NCBI RefSeq assembly: GCF_018446385.1
Contig: NC_056003.1
Location: 20,705,198-20,769,197, forward strand
Length of the DNA: 64,000 nucleotides
DNA from: Zingiber officinale
Lineage: Eukaryota > Streptophyta > Magnoliopsida > Zingiberales > Zingiberaceae
Reading direction: 5' to 3'
A model generated the notes under the pieces. It was not told the DNA's origin and did not search any database. It was given only the letters and a program-made list of their open reading frames with translations. Of the stretch, positions 33,433 through 47,131 are shown one piece after another. How positions within the stretch are numbered: the stretch's first letter is position 1; each line of letters begins with the position of its first letter. Both the position numbers and the translations under genes were made by a program.

Positions 33433-35140
33433 TGTTGGGTCACTTCGGAGCTAGGGGGTGAATAGCTTCTCATGCTTCGATAATGATGATTTGTAGCGGA
33501 ATAGACTCGAATCAAGCTCTCAATACTAATACAAGGATTTACTTGGTATCCACCTCAACAAGAGGTGGTTAATCCAATGATCTACACAGCACACTCTTCA
33601 CTAAGAAAGAAATTCCTTCTTGGAACAACTGGAGGTGGAGAATCTTCTTACAACACTCACATAAGCATACAACTCAATGCAAGAAATAAATACAAGAATA
33701 CAAGGGAAAACCTCCTTCTTACTTGAACTCGTGTAGCTTGTAGATGCCCCTTGACCTTAGAAGTACAATAACACTTATCTCCAAGATGCTTCAAGAAGCG
33801 ACGATGAGTAGTCGTAAGCTCGGTGAAGAGAACGAGAGAACTTCTACGCGTTTGAACCTCGCCAATGGCTTTATCCCGTCGCGATCTAGGACTCCCAATC
33901 GATTGGGCTTGCTTCCAATCGATTACCACATCATATCCACACAATCCCAGTCGTCCAAAGCCTGTATCCTGGCAACAGTTATATCCCAATTGATTGACCA
34001 ATCGATTGGGGAGACTTTGATCAATCAACCGATCGATTTAGAGTGCCTCTGTGCTCTCGCAGATAAACCCAGAATCAATTCAGGCTGCCTCGCAATCTTG
34101 TGAGAAACTAAGCCCTAATTGATTGATCGATTAGAGTATCCCAATCGATCGGCTGATCGATTGGGGAGCACACTATGCTCTTCGCGCGAGTGGCCTCCAA
34201 TCGATCGTCTGATCGATTGGCGTACCCCCAATAGATCGACTGATCGATTGGGCTGTCCTTGCTCACGAAGCTCTCCCAATCAATCAACTGATCGATTGAG
34301 TTCTGGTTCAATCGATCGGCTGATTGATTGACCAACCCTAACTTGACTAACTCAAGTCTAGGGTCCTAAACCCAATATCTTTCAATCGTAACCTATTGGG
34401 ACTTGTTCATGCCTAGCATTTGGTCAACATTGATCTGCTGGGATTTCGTTACCAAGTGTCCGGTCAATCCTTTGAGCCACTTGGACTTTTCTAGCTGTGC
34501 CAAGTATCCAATCAACCTTAATCCACTTGGACTTACCGTCTCGTGCTAAGTGTTTGGTCCTCCATGACCCACTTGGACTTCCAAACACCAAGTGTTTGGT
34601 CTCCCTAGATCCACCTGGATTTCCATATGTTTGACTTTACTCACTAGGACTTTCACCTGGCTTCACTCACCAAGATTTTCTCACTGTCTAGCTTCACTCA
34701 CTAGGTCTTTTACTTGACTTCACTCACCAGGATTTCCCATTTGCTTAGCTTTACTCACTAGATTTTTCACCTGGCTTCACTCACTAGAATTTTTCAACTG
34801 TCTAGCTTCACTCACCAGGACTTTCCAACTACCCGACTTCCCTCACCAGGACTTTCCAACTTCCTAGCTTCACTCATTAGGACTTTTTCTTGCCTAACTT
34901 CCAGTTAAGACTTCCCAGTCAAGTATCCGGTCAATCTTGACCTATTTAACTCTTCTTCACATCAAACTGGTCAACTATTGACCAGAGGAGAATTGCTTGA
35001 ATAATCTCTCCAAATGGACGGTTGTACCTGTAATCTCTATACTTTGTCAAATATCAAAACTTAAATATCAAGACTCACACTTGAGCAAATTCAAGTTTAG
35101 TCAACATGACCAACTTTGACTTAGAAAAATTGTACCAACA
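33433..35140 (-). mobile_element. Solo LTR, 1708 bp, with perfect 5-bp duplication
   Basis: Same family as the LTRs at 17513-19299 and 23234-26691. Its plus-strand left edge is TGTTGGGTCACTTCGGAGCT and its right edge is TGTACCAACA. TTGAT flanks it on both sides (33428-33432 and 35141-35145). It carries the AATCGATT-type palindrome cluster at 33895-34340 and the CTTCACTCACCAGGACTTT tandem repeat at 34620-34890. No internal domain is present. Confidence 0.9.
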
Positions 35141-35584
35141 TTGATCTTTTGCTCTATTATAACTTAGTTATCACCTTCTAGCTAACTGGAGCATCATGTG
35201 AGAATGGAAAAATAAATAGATTAAACTATAAAAATTGAAAGAGAAGAAGAAGAGAGATAGTATCTAAGTTGATAATTATTTATTATATATATTATCAACT
35301 TATGATTATCATTAATATTATTGATATTAATATTATTAATTTAATTTAAGTTAAAATAATAGTTAAATATTAAATTTATTTAGGTGTAAAAGCATTTAGG
35401 ATGAAATCAAAGTTATATAGTAAATATTAAATTAGATTATAACAGTATGTAGGATTGAATAAAGTAATATTAAATTATATTTTATTTTTGATAATTGGGT
35501 TGTATGATTATTTGATAGTCACATATTTAAAATTATACATGATAATTTGAATCTATTTATCATATTATTTTTAAAAAAATCATA

Positions 35585-35760
35585 TCCTCTCGAAATGGTG
35601 TGACGGTTAAGACATAAAATATTACCATATTAAGTTATGAGATCGAACTTAACACGTAGTATAATTGACCTAAGGACGAATTAATGGGGCACAAATATTA
35701 TATCAATGATCTTATTAGAATTAAACTAAACTAATGCTGTATTAATGATCTTATTATTTA
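35585..35760 (+). mobile_element. SINE-like repeat related to family B
   Basis: GTGTGACGGTTAAGACATAAA followed by ATTAAGTTATGAGATCGAACTT and AACACGTA resembles, in order, the minus-strand element at 6771-6979. It is diverged, and no duplication was found. Confidence 0.4.
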
Positions 35761-36609
35761 AATGCATAATCCTTTTCATTCATGTGTATTCATTTTTATT
35801 TAAAATAATTAATTTTAATTTTATAATAATAATATTTAATGTATTTTATAAAAACAATTAAATTGAAATTTTTAGAGTAGATTTATTTTACCTAAAATGA
35901 ATCAATTTATTGAAATGGTTTGTTTAAATTTGACTTAAGTTTTTTTTAATGAACTTCCGTTGTCATGAGCTTGATTTGAGATGTCTCTCAATTTGAGTTT
36001 TTTTTTTATATTTTAATTTTTATTAGTGATAAAAATTATATAGGGTGATGGAATTGATGTTCGTGGATGACATAGTCTAGAAGTCTAGACTCATTCAGTA
36101 ATTTTTTAAATTTTATTTTAAGGTATATTATATATATTTAGAGTTTAAAATTTTAGAATTTAGGAGTTGGGTCATAATGAATTGAGTTTGAGTTAATAAG
36201 ATTTTTCCTCTAACATTTATACTTCCTTTTGGATTATAATATTTAAAATTAAAAATTTTAGATGTTATATTATATGTATTTAAGGTTTAAGATTTTAGAA
36301 TTTAGGGTTTGATTATAATAAATTTAAGCTAATAAAATTTTCTTCTAGAATTCCTATTTTTCTCTTAGATTATAGTGTTTAAAATAAATAATTTTAAGTG
36401 TTAATATATGTATTCAGAAGGTTTCAAGTCTAAGATTTAAAGAATTTTTTATTTTTTTAAAAAATAAAGAATAAAATAATTGAGGCGCTGGATTAAATCC
36501 TGACAGCTCGACTAAATATTTAAAAAAAATAAAAAGACGAATCGCAGCGCCTAAAATTATTTAGGCACCCTTCAAAATTTATTGTGGATCGTTCTATAGT
36601 GAACCATTC

Positions 36610-36643
<34 letters not shown>

Positions 36644-37585
36644 TTATTATCCTGCGTGATGCTACATTGCACGACTATACGCGTCGCACAAGATAACAAC
36701 TGTTTTTATTTGTTTATTTTATTTTTTTTTAATTTATGAATTAAAAAATAATTGAAAAAAAATAAAAAATAAAATATTTTTTTAAAAGTTTTTTTCTAGG
36801 GTTCAGGCTTTAGTTGTAGTATTAAAGTTATTTTTTTTTAGATTTTACCTATAGGATTTAGGCTTTCCAATTAGATTATAGTGTTTGGTTTAAAAAAAAT
36901 ATTAAAATAAAATTAATTTAAGTATTTATTGAGTATTGTAATATGTTAAGGGATATATTAATGTATTAGAAATTTATATAAGGAAATGTGAAATTTTTTA
37001 ATTAAAAAATTAATAAAAAAATAAAAAAATAATGATTGATATGCTGCGTGTGTACAATTGATTGATATATGTTGTAATATTTATTGAGTATTGTAATATG
37101 CTGCACGCCGATTGATATATATATATATATATACGATTAATTTATGTAACTGAGATGACTCTGGAATCTAAATCACTCAAGAGTATCAGTCACATAAATT
37201 AAACACAGAAATGAGTCGGTTCCTATATATATTTTGAAGATTATTAATTTAATTTAATGAGTTTATATATATATATTTAAATTATTATCAAGTTCAACAT
37301 TAAATTTACTTAATATTTAATTTGTTTAAGGCTATAGCCTTAATTTATTTATAACCGCCTTCTAAAGAAAAATAACATTCTCTTAAGTTTTACCCTTAAA
37401 TATTAACATAATAAGAAAAACCCTTGATTATTCCCATAATTTGCCGACTGCCCATTCTCCGCTGGTTAAAGGTTTGTATAAATCGGGGAAGTCTCCACAT
37501 CCCTACCTTCTTCCAGTGTCGTCTTTGCTTCTCTCTCCTTCCGTCGCGCCGACTCAACGCTATCGGAGGATTAACCGGAGTTTCC
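35761..37585. other. AT-rich spacer and UBC7 upstream region
   Basis: No gene. An AT run lies at 36613-36641 and another near 37117-37131. Sequence from about 37490, with CTTCTCTCTCC, is the likely 5' leader of the E2 gene. No confident TATA box. Confidence 0.4.
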
Positions 37586-40500
37586 ATGGCGGCATCTAGC
37601 CCGGCGAGCCTCCTGCTACAGAAGCAGCTCAGAGGTATAGATCGGTTCGCCTCTTGGATGGATTATCCCACTTAGGGTTTCGATCGATGTTTGCTATATC
37701 AATGATACTGATACTGATTAAATATGTGGTTCTGAGATCAGATCTCATGAAGAATCCGGTGGATGGCTTCTCTGCTGGGTTAGTGGATGATAGCAATGTC
37801 TTTGAGTGGAACGTGACCATCATCGGGCCGCCTGATACGCTGTAGTGAGTGATTGGCACTTGAATTGGGCGATCCTGGTTCTTCTTCTTCTTCTTTTAAA
37901 ATTTTTTATTTGTGATTGTTAACCTGACGGATTTTTTTTTTCAGAATTTTATCTATGACTGGATGGGTTTTTTTGCTGCACCATTCACTAGGTTTTATTT
38001 CATTGGCTAGTATTACTGGAGCTTTGCAGCGATCTTGATTAAAAAAATTTGTTTTTTTTTTGTTTTTTCTCAGGAACACAAAAGATGATTGATTCAAATC
38101 TAGGTTTTTTAATTTGATTCAAAAGGAATAATTGAATAGCTCAAATCCATAGAATTGATAATACTTAAAGGACGTGCTACATTTCTGTGAAATAGTATGT
38201 TTAGGATGTGCAAAGGCCATGCAGGAGGGAGTAAAATTTTCATTTAAGGTCCTCAGTTGTTTGCTAAGAATTTTTTTTTTTTTCGCAACTGGTGCAAGGA
38301 ATGTTTAAACAAAAAATAACTCACACGGGCATGTTTTGATTGAACTAGTATTTTAGGTGAACCAGGGATGGATTTAATAATCTACCGTTTCTTGCATCAC
38401 TATATTCTGTATATTATATATAGTCTTCTTTTTTTTTCCCTGCTGGTGAAGACTAATCAGGGCAATTGAATTCACACCACATACACATCTGCCAAAAAAA
38501 TTATTGGGTTTGCACCAACTCTTGTGTGATTTCATTCTTACAAAATATGATGGGATTAAATCTCATTGCAGTGATGGTGGGTTCTTCAATGCAGTTATGA
38601 GTTTCCCGCCCAATTATCCCAACAGTCCTCCAACTGTGCGGTTCACATCAGAAATGTGGCACCCGAATGGTTGATACTTTATTGAAATTGTTCCATTTCT
38701 TCCAGCTATGTGGTTTAACAATGAATTTCTTTTCAGTTTATCCAGATGGGCGTGTATGCATATCAATTCTACATCCACCTGGTGAAGATCCAAATGGCTA
38801 TGAACTTCCAAGTGAGCGCTGGACCCCAATACACACTGTATGACCCCCTTCTTGGCTAGTGTTTTATATCTGTTTTTGGTTAAAATTGTATCACTTTAAC
38901 ATTCAATTGAAAGTAACAAAAAAACATAAATCTAGCCTATCATTTGCATGATTTCTCAAATCTAGTCAAATTTATAAAAAAAAATTGAATCTAGCCTATC
39001 TTTTTTAAAGTGTGTTGAAATCCATAGTTCATCATAATTTCGTCTATTCCCTGTTAAAAATCTAATTGTAGCACCAACGTGGCATTTTGCCAACTCGGCA
39101 AAGGCCACATGAGGAATGCTGACCAGATACAACTTTGAGGATGGGAATGAGAAGGATCAAAGTTGTGAGGCGGAAGAGGTGCTTATTGAGCCCAGTTACA
39201 TTAGTTTTCACCGCATTGCCTCTCTAGCCCTACCTGCTTCATTGGGCTCATTGAGAAAGTTGCCTTCACTAAGTTAGTAACTCCAAGTCCTTTGCGTTGA
39301 GGAAGTGCTACGGAAGTTTGCAGGACACCTGCAAAGGTAGCTTGATAGTGGCCTTGAAGCCTCATGTTGTTGGCATTTATGATCTTCATCTATGACTCTT
39401 GTCCTCTCGTCGTGCATGAAGCAGCAGAGCACATGGTTGTCATCCTCACTGACTGCGTCCTCCCTTGGCACATAGAATGATTTGTGTCTTACTGGTTGTT
39501 ACTGAAGATGAACTCCATGACCTTTGTTAATGAAGAGGAGCCTTGGTGAAGTTGGAGATTGTTGGTGGGTGTGACACATGTGGTACAACATGTTCTTGGA
39601 CATGTTGAGGAGAAAATAGATGAAGTAGCTGAGGCAAATGTTGGTGACACCTATTCTGTGCTTGCTGTGGATGAGGCTGAAGAGGTTGAGTGTAGAAGAG
39701 TAGCAACCATGCAATGCCAGAGTGGCCATGGAGCTAACAAATGGTCTTAGGGAACACTGGCTGCCCTATGATGCATTCCTGTCGAAGCTACTCTGTCAAT
39801 GTGAACCAGTAGCCATTGCAGAGGTGAATCACATGCACTATCCCATCAAAAATATTATGCCCAATGATGGGCTCGAACTGGCTGCGCTATTGTGAATGTA
39901 GACTCCATTAAGCAACTCTGGAATGTGTCATTTGACTGGGAGGCTGTGGCAGGGGGTGCACTCGATGACAGGGGTGTGTTACCAATGATCTAGACAGTAA
40001 GGTCAGTTGTCTTTGGCAGTTGCTTCTCAAGCACGTTTGTCACAAAGGCCTCTTGAACCACATTGAGCTGTGGCCGCATAATACTGGAGCTGCTTCTTTT
40101 GGTAAGGAACAGGCAAATATGCCAGCAAGGAAAAGTTGACGAGGGAATTGGAGGAAGCAAAGCAGTGAATTCTAGCACTTGCCATCTTTAATGTTGACAT
40201 GCTTGCTACCTTCATCCAGATGTAGTGCTCAATTGAGGATTTCATTGGAAGGGTTCATGGTCGTGGTGCTCTTGGTGGAGTTGGAAGAGGTCGAGCCACT
40301 GCCGACAATCTATCTCCTCAATTTTGGCTGCAGTAAAGGAGAACATGTTGGAGGGATCCAATGGAGCAGGGAATGACGGAGGAGGGGCAAGGAGGCAGCA
40401 GAGATTCATGTACTTGAGCTCGACAAAACCTCTCGGCTTCAATCCCTCTGTTCATTTCCATCTCCAAAAGTTTTTATCGGTGTGGCATCTTTATGTGAGT

Positions 40501-40680
40501 GCTACATCAGTTTTTTAATGGGGAATAGACAGAAAAAATTATGGAGAAGGATATATTTTAACATACTTTAAAAAATTGTCTTGATTTGAAATTTTTTAAA
40601 ATATTGGCTAGATATGTGAAAACGTATAAACAGTAGGCTAGATTTACGTATAACCCAGAGGAGTATTATCTCCCATCTCA

Positions 40681-40712
<32 letters not shown>

Positions 40713-43700
40713 GCTATTTTCTTGGATGATTTTTTTAAAATAAAAATGGTCACATCGAACGTATAATAATCCTATATCATTTTTTCTTTAGCTTAAACAA
40801 TAGAAACATGTACACAGGCAATAGGTTTGTCCAAATATTTTGGTTGATAGTTTTGTTCAGTTGTCAACTGTGCTCTCGAACAAAGACTTGTTTGGTTCAC
40901 AGCCAAGTCTGACTATCAGAGGTCTTAGGTTCATTAGTCTTAAATGGAAAGTTGCTTGTGGTTTTATATAATATTAGGAAATACAAAATGACAGTTGAAG
41001 ATCATACATAGTTAAAACATCTTTTTGGCTCCTGCACTGACTAGTGTCACACTATTTTACATATCAATGCTATAACAAAGAATCATTGACTGGTCGGTTA
41101 GTTCAAGCTTTAGTCAGTGGACTGAAATTTTGCACAGTTTGTGCTAAATTTAAACTGTGACCATGATTTTCCCAGATAATCTCAAGTTTTTTTGGGCTAA
41201 ACCTAGCAGGCTCTAGGTTGTTCCGAGATAATGGTTGCTTGAAAAGGTTGTGAATTCAGATAAAAGCATTTTCCAATGACTTAACAATATAAGAATTTGG
41301 AAAATTGAATCATTTCACCATTTAACTTTTATTGCTGCATAGAAACCTGATTCTAACTGATTGTAAATGATTCTAAAATAACATAGAAACCTGATTGATA
41401 TATAAATTTAGTGAATTAAGGTAAATCTAACTGCTAGAAAATTAAATTAAATCAATATTATTATAAATTAAACTCAATTTATAATAAAAGAGAGGGATGA
41501 TGAATTTTATAGTCATATAACTATAGAGAATTACAAAGTGAAATCTTGAAGTTATCAATGACATTGATCTTGTCAAGTGGAGCCGCAAAGTTGAAGATAG
41601 TCAATATAACTTGATACCTAACAATAATTAAAAATAAATCAGGCCACATTAATACATAAATGTAACATTATTAGTGACTTAGGAGTCATATCATGTTGAA
41701 GTTGAAATCAATTCGATGATAATAATATCTCTATATCAAAAGAAATTGACAAGGAAAGTTCCTATTGTTCATGTCATTTTAATTCTTAATGGAGAGAATT
41801 AAACAATCTACAAAGGTATGAATTTATATATTTTTATTATGAATCAACAACTTACTCTATATTGTGCCACCTAATCTAACATAAAATATTACTTAGATTG
41901 TGGAATTTTGGCATGTTTGAAGAATCCTCATTTCAAGAATTTGGTACTAAGGAGCAGAGGGTTTCTGCTTCCCATATCCTACTTTCTTCATATCTATTGT
42001 ATTATATGATGTTTTTATAATTATAACATTTTTACATATTATAATTATTCTAAATAAAGTAAAAATATATATATTTAAAATTATTTTATATTTTTAATCT
42101 GAATCTTATGATTCGGTTCATTGAATTATTCAATAATTCATCAAAGCAATTTACAATACGAGTCACGATTTGACAGCATTGATGTGAAGTAGTATGTAAG
42201 AAAATTAGCTCTTTAAGTTTGCAAGCTTTGAAGACTCTCTACAAAGGAGAGTATTATATCAATGCAAATCTTAATTCATTTGTTAATTGTCAATTAGATG
42301 CCTTGCATTCTTATTTCATTATTCTTAGTGTTCGATTTCCTCTTTGGGTATCTTAGGGTAGCATAAATGTGTCTTTATCATCTAAGCCATATTTAATGGT
42401 AGGTTGAATGGTCTCTAAACTAACTGAATCATAAGGGATTTTTCTAAGTTTATGTCTTGTGGTTTAGTCAAATGTACTTTCTTATCAAAGAGAAAAGTCA
42501 ATCGGTGAGGTAATAACATTGGTGGTCTTATGGTTAGAAGGGACTAAATCATCTCATGATGTTGGAGTTAAGTCACGTGATTCAATGAAAGGTTTGTTAA
42601 TTTTTAGTGAAGTTAGTTTTTTCAAAAAAAAGATACTTGTTTTTGAATAATCTACTTTTCAATTTGAGTTTGTGTGTGTTTGGTTTTGAAATTTTATGTG
42701 TAGGCGGTATTCATTCTCTACCAATTTGTAATAAGTTGATTCATTCTCTAAATCATCTCTTTATTGCTTTGTGGTAGATTTCGTCTATTGAATTAGAAAA
42801 ACATATTGCCTTCTAGTTGAACTTTTAACCTAAGTTTGCTCATGAATTTTGAGATAATAGAAAATATATATTTTTTTCTAATACCACAACATGTGTGTTA
42901 CTTTTTAAATTGATATTGGCAACCCTTAATAAAGGTTGATTTAGATTTACTAATTTACTATACAATCAATCTTTGAAGTATGTAGGAACCTATGTTTTAG
43001 TTAATCTACTTTTCATATTGGGCCATAGTGTAACAGGTTCTACTCTTGCACTTGAACTATGCTAAAATTTCATATTGACTCCAATGAGTTTCATTTTTGC
43101 AAGGTGTGCCCATTTGATACTGACCATGTCCTTTCTAAGTCGTAGATGGCTTTATGATCTTCACTTTTAAAATTCTCTCATGTGTTTTGTAACAGTCGCT
43201 GTGTATCTTTGTATCATATTTAGCTAAGCATATCGAAAGCTAATGATCCTTATAAAGTAAAGTCGTATGATGGATGATAATTTATTCTATGAACTATAAT
43301 ATGATAAATGATGAACAAAATAAGGTACAAATAAAGAAGAATATGCATATGATGTGTACGTGTTATCTTCTTTTGTCTGTTTGTTTTTGATGAATAAGGT
43401 ATATAATGAATTAATGATATACAGGGTTTTTATGAGAATAACTAAAAAAGAAAAAGGACAGCCCGGTGCACGAAGCTCCCGCCATGCGGAGTCCCGGGGA
43501 AGGATCCATTGTACACAGCCTTACCCTGCTTTTTGCAAGAGGTTATTTCCAAGATTCGAACCCATGACCTTTTGGTCATTTTATGAGAATAACTATTAAG
43601 GAAAAATTAACCAACAAACAAACTAAATATAAATAGTTATCAAAAGAGAAAATGTGATTATACCAAAATAGTGTAAGTTGATTCACTGATTAAGTTTCTA

Positions 43701-46376
43701 TGTGGTTGTATCTTGATCAGTTAATGGGGATCTTCTATCTTGTGAGTTCAATTTGAAATGCGTTGCTCCTGATCTCAACCAATTCTACATTAGCCTGTAC
43801 TAGATCCCAATCTAATTTGTAAGGTATAGTTTGCATTTCATATTTGATCAAACCATATATTTGAATGGACTCCAAAAGATGTGGACCCAACAAATTTTTT
43901 GTTAGTCTGAAGCCTGTCCTGGTTACAGTAGGCCTACTAGATGTGGTTTTTTGTTCTTTGGATTTGTCGCAGCAAGTGATCAGATTCTGCCAGATTGCGG
44001 AGAAGGTGTGGGGGGGATATAGCTAAAGCCAGGAGGTTTCTTGTGGATTGAGTTTACTAGCGCTTGGTGGTCCTCTTGCATGGGAGAAGAGGATATGGTA
44101 TAGCCGTGACGGGTCTCTTTGCTAGATTGGAATGAAGCATCAATGGAGAGGATGCCTTCTCTTGGTTTGAATCCTTCACTAGGGTTCATGTTAGAACATG
44201 GGCCAACGCTTGCGGTAATTGGCATGAGGGCTCTGCTGACCTATAGGAGGAGGGCCACACTGGAAGGTCTGTTGGATTGCAGCAAAAGAGAGTTTTAAGC
44301 AGATAATGATCTATAGAATAAACACTGGGTTCAGGGTTCTTGCAGAGGATAAGTCAGTTCATCCATGCTAGTCTAGTGACTGAAGTAAGGGTGTTAGGTT
44401 CTTTGGCAATGACAATGATTGTTGCATTAGTAGGGTGTGGAGGAGGAGGTGCTAGTAAGAGTCTCTCGTGGTTCACTTAAGATGGCACGTGGTTGAAGTC
44501 ATCAGACCTGTTAACATGGAACTCCGCAAAAAGGCAGAGGTGAGTTCCCATAGCTACACGGTTTTGTTAAGGTAGATTGTTTGAGTAGTGTGTGTTTTCC
44601 TTTCAAACATATGAAGGTCAACGTGGGCCTTGCTGAGTGTTGCATTGGTTTTGCTATGGGTGAATAGCACACACTCCCGTCCATAGGTTAGTGGAGTTGG
44701 GATATTATATTAGATTTAGAGGCAAGGGAGAGCTCTCGATTGACCAACCTTTGGAGTAGAGGATGGTGTGGATGGAGGTCAACGAAGTCCTGGTGGTGTG
44801 TGGTACTGGTTCCTCACATTGTTGGTGGGCATCTGTGATATTAGTGGAAAGAAAGAGAATCAGGATTATGGTGATGGTTGTGTGGGATGTTTGAGGGGTT
44901 AAATGAAACTCTTCTACTGGCAGATCACAATGTGATGGAATGTGAATACGGGACCACAGGACAATCTTAAGCTGAATTGGGAATTTGTCTTGGGATGAAA
45001 AATCAAACACATGAAGAGAACTCAAGATTTATTAATTGCAAGATCTAACAAAAGAGACTGGTCTCTTTTTATTGTAGCAAAAGGTGATTACGCTCATCCC
45101 AGGCACCCCTCACAGCCTGTCCTCAGGTTATGTAAATGGAGGTAAATCACTAGGTTAGCTTATAGCCAATTGGGGCTATAAGCGAACTGGCTAGGGGGTG
45201 AGAGGAGTTGGTTCTCCGAGGGCATGCATCCATTGGGAATTGATCTCCCCCAAGCAAATCTGCCACCCTTTAGCTAACTAGCCATCCCGTGGGCTCTCTC
45301 TTTAAAACACAGGAAAATTATCCCAGTTCTAAAGTTTAATCAAATTTAGACCTATTTTATAAATAATTTATTTATGAAAATAATGATTAAAAAATACTTG
45401 ATGTAGTATGATTTAACCAAAATAAATCTTACTATCCTTAACAAGATTTTGAAATATTATCCAAATCAAGCCAACTAATATTATCACACCACGCCTGCAT
45501 TTGGCTTTTAATTGCTTATTTGCACATGTATTTTTATTCCTCGACTATCAATGCAAATCAAATTGTAGTTGCATTACTATGTGCATTACGAATTTGTATT
45601 CTTATTTGCCTTTCCCAAATCCCAACCATGTGATATCCGAATGCAGTTTTAAGAATTGTTGATCATCCAGACTACTTGTACGAGTCAATTACTTATCTGA
45701 TATATTATTGTCACATGGCAACCACATTCTTGTATCCATTTTGAATGTGTGCCATGTGATAATTTGATACCATGTTTGCAGAAATTTTGAAAACCTCGAC
45801 TGCCAATGCAGTGCTGCACTCTTTATTCCAAAAAATATCGTCAATTAGATTTAGCATGGCATTTTATTTTTTATTCATCCATCCAATTTTTACTTGCACC
45901 ATTAAACACCTAGATTTGAACTTTGCACAGCAGTGCACTAACCAATTACAATGTTTTCATATGGGCAGGTTGAGAGTATAGTTCTGAGTATTATTTCCAT
46001 GCTCTCTGGTCCTAATGATGAATCTCCTGCAAATGTGGAAGCCGCTGTAAGCCAAACCATGAAAACTTGCAATAATTTTTTGCTAAATGTTGTAACAACT
46101 TTAAAATGAATTTTTTTGGGTAGGGTAATTCAAACTGATTGAATAATTATACCAACTTCGACTCATAACATTCTTACAGTTCTATTTCATACAAGTATTA
46201 AATTGCGACATTTCATTGTGGATTTTAAATCTCAGCAAAATCTCTTGACGTCGTAGACTCATCTTTGCAGTGCTCTTCATTGGCTGTGTAAATTGCAGAA
46301 GGAATGGAGAGATAACAGGGACACATTCAAAAAGAAGGTGGGCCGCATCGTTAGACGATCTCAAGAAATGATGTGA
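37586..46376 (+). CDS. UBC7: UBC7-type E2 ubiquitin-conjugating enzyme
   Basis: Six exons (37586-37634, 37742-37844, 38572-38669, 38737-38837, 45969-46046, 46299-46376) join in frame with GT-AG introns to give 168 residues, the usual length for plant UBC7/13/14 (human UBE2G class). HPN is at residues 81-83 and the catalytic Cys at 91 in GRVCISIL, followed by the acidic insertion [17 protein letters not shown] that marks this class. The enzyme accepts ubiquitin from E1 and, with ER-associated RING ligases, builds chains on proteins for ER-associated degradation. The N terminus has no membrane anchor. Intron 4 is 7.1 kb and full of transposons; all splice sites and active residues remain intact. 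Confidence 0.93.
38927..40646. mobile_element. MULE-like long-TIR element in UBC7 intron 4
   Basis: About 150-170 bp at each end are inverted copies: TAAATCTAGCCTA..., TTTTTTAAAGT.TGTT, CATAATTT, GTCTATTCCC and TTAAAAA occur in the same order from both termini. The interior (39070-40500) is less AT-rich than the intron and resembles decayed coding DNA on the minus strand, as in Pack-MULEs that carry gene fragments. I could not identify the source gene or a target duplication. Confidence 0.6.
40682..40711. repeat. (ATT)n microsatellite
   Basis: Ten uninterrupted ATT-type trinucleotides just outside the long-TIR element. Confidence 0.95.
43445..43578 (-). mobile_element. Au SINE, 5'-truncated
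   Basis: Sequence CAGCCCGGTGCACGAAGCTC, CCCGGGGAAGGATCCATTGT, CCTTACCCTGC and GATTCGAACCCATGACCTTT is the reverse complement of the widespread angiosperm Au SINE. The tRNA-like 5' head beyond the box-B region is missing. A 17-bp duplication TTTTATGAGAATAACTA lies at 43428-43444 and 43579-43595. It sits in UBC7 intron 4 in antisense orientation. Confidence 0.93.
43880..45060 (-). other. Unidentified coding-like block in UBC7 intron 4
   Basis: Balanced base composition and two minus-strand open frames (45025-44705, 106 residues; 44225-43980, 81 residues) contrast with the AT-rich intron around them. The second ends [16 protein letters not shown]. No known domain is recognisable. It may be a decayed transposon or a captured gene fragment. 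Confidence 0.3.
45070..45310. repeat. Dispersed repeat, intact copy in UBC7 intron 4
   Basis: Contains AAAAGGTGATTACGCTCATC, GGGGCTATAAGCGAACTGGC, TTCTCCGAGGGCATGCATCC and GGGAATTGATC. The same repeat at 33240-33432 plus 35141-35200 is split by a solo LTR. On the minus strand TGGCTAGTTAG and GGGAGATCAATTCCC vaguely suggest tRNA boxes, so it could be a SINE. Confidence 0.5.
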
Positions 46377-47077
46377 GATTTGCGCAGGCGGCCAACCAAG
46401 GGGAGTTTTCTGCGAGCTTTATGTTTCTTTTGGAGCTACAATGGCGTCTGCAAATCTATACACTTTCGCTAGATCTGATTGGAGTGCAGGTGCATTTCTC
46501 CAGATAAAATGGTCTCGCGGATAAGGTTTCGAGGTCGTTCTAGTTAAGAGTCGAGATGCTAAGTCTTGGGTCTGTTTTCATTGTTTCGGAGGACATATTT
46601 TTGCTATCATTTCTCTACTTTCATCATGTAATGGTAAAAACACAGGGTCGCGTTGAGTATCGCGTGGATATTTATCACTGTCGTTTTATATTAACGGTAT
46701 ATTCGATCATATTTGTCTTAGTGAGTAACTGTTACTTAAAGGTGGTAAGGAAGCTTCCTAATTACCTTGCAAATGCAATATCGAGCAATTGTCTGCCAGT
46801 CAATGGGGTAGTGTTTCATTATATTAACACGCTTTTGATAGTTTCACAAGTATATCTTTCCATTGTAGACCAGCGTTTAGAGTCATGGGGACCTGGTCGA
46901 TGGCATGAACCATGATAGATATATTTTTTTCAGTTGAATTGATCTAACTGTATAAATCTTCTATTGAACAGATCAGCTTTAAAGACTGAATTTAATACTG
47001 TGGGCAAACAAATGAAACAAATATAAGGAACAAGAATTTTTTTTAGTTTCTATGATTGGTGGAAAATTTCTATCTTG

Positions 47078-47131
<54 letters not shown>

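Noticed and set aside
46556-46915. 119-residue plus-strand frame after UBC7
   Set aside because: No domain or splice context; most likely 3' flanking sequence of UBC7.
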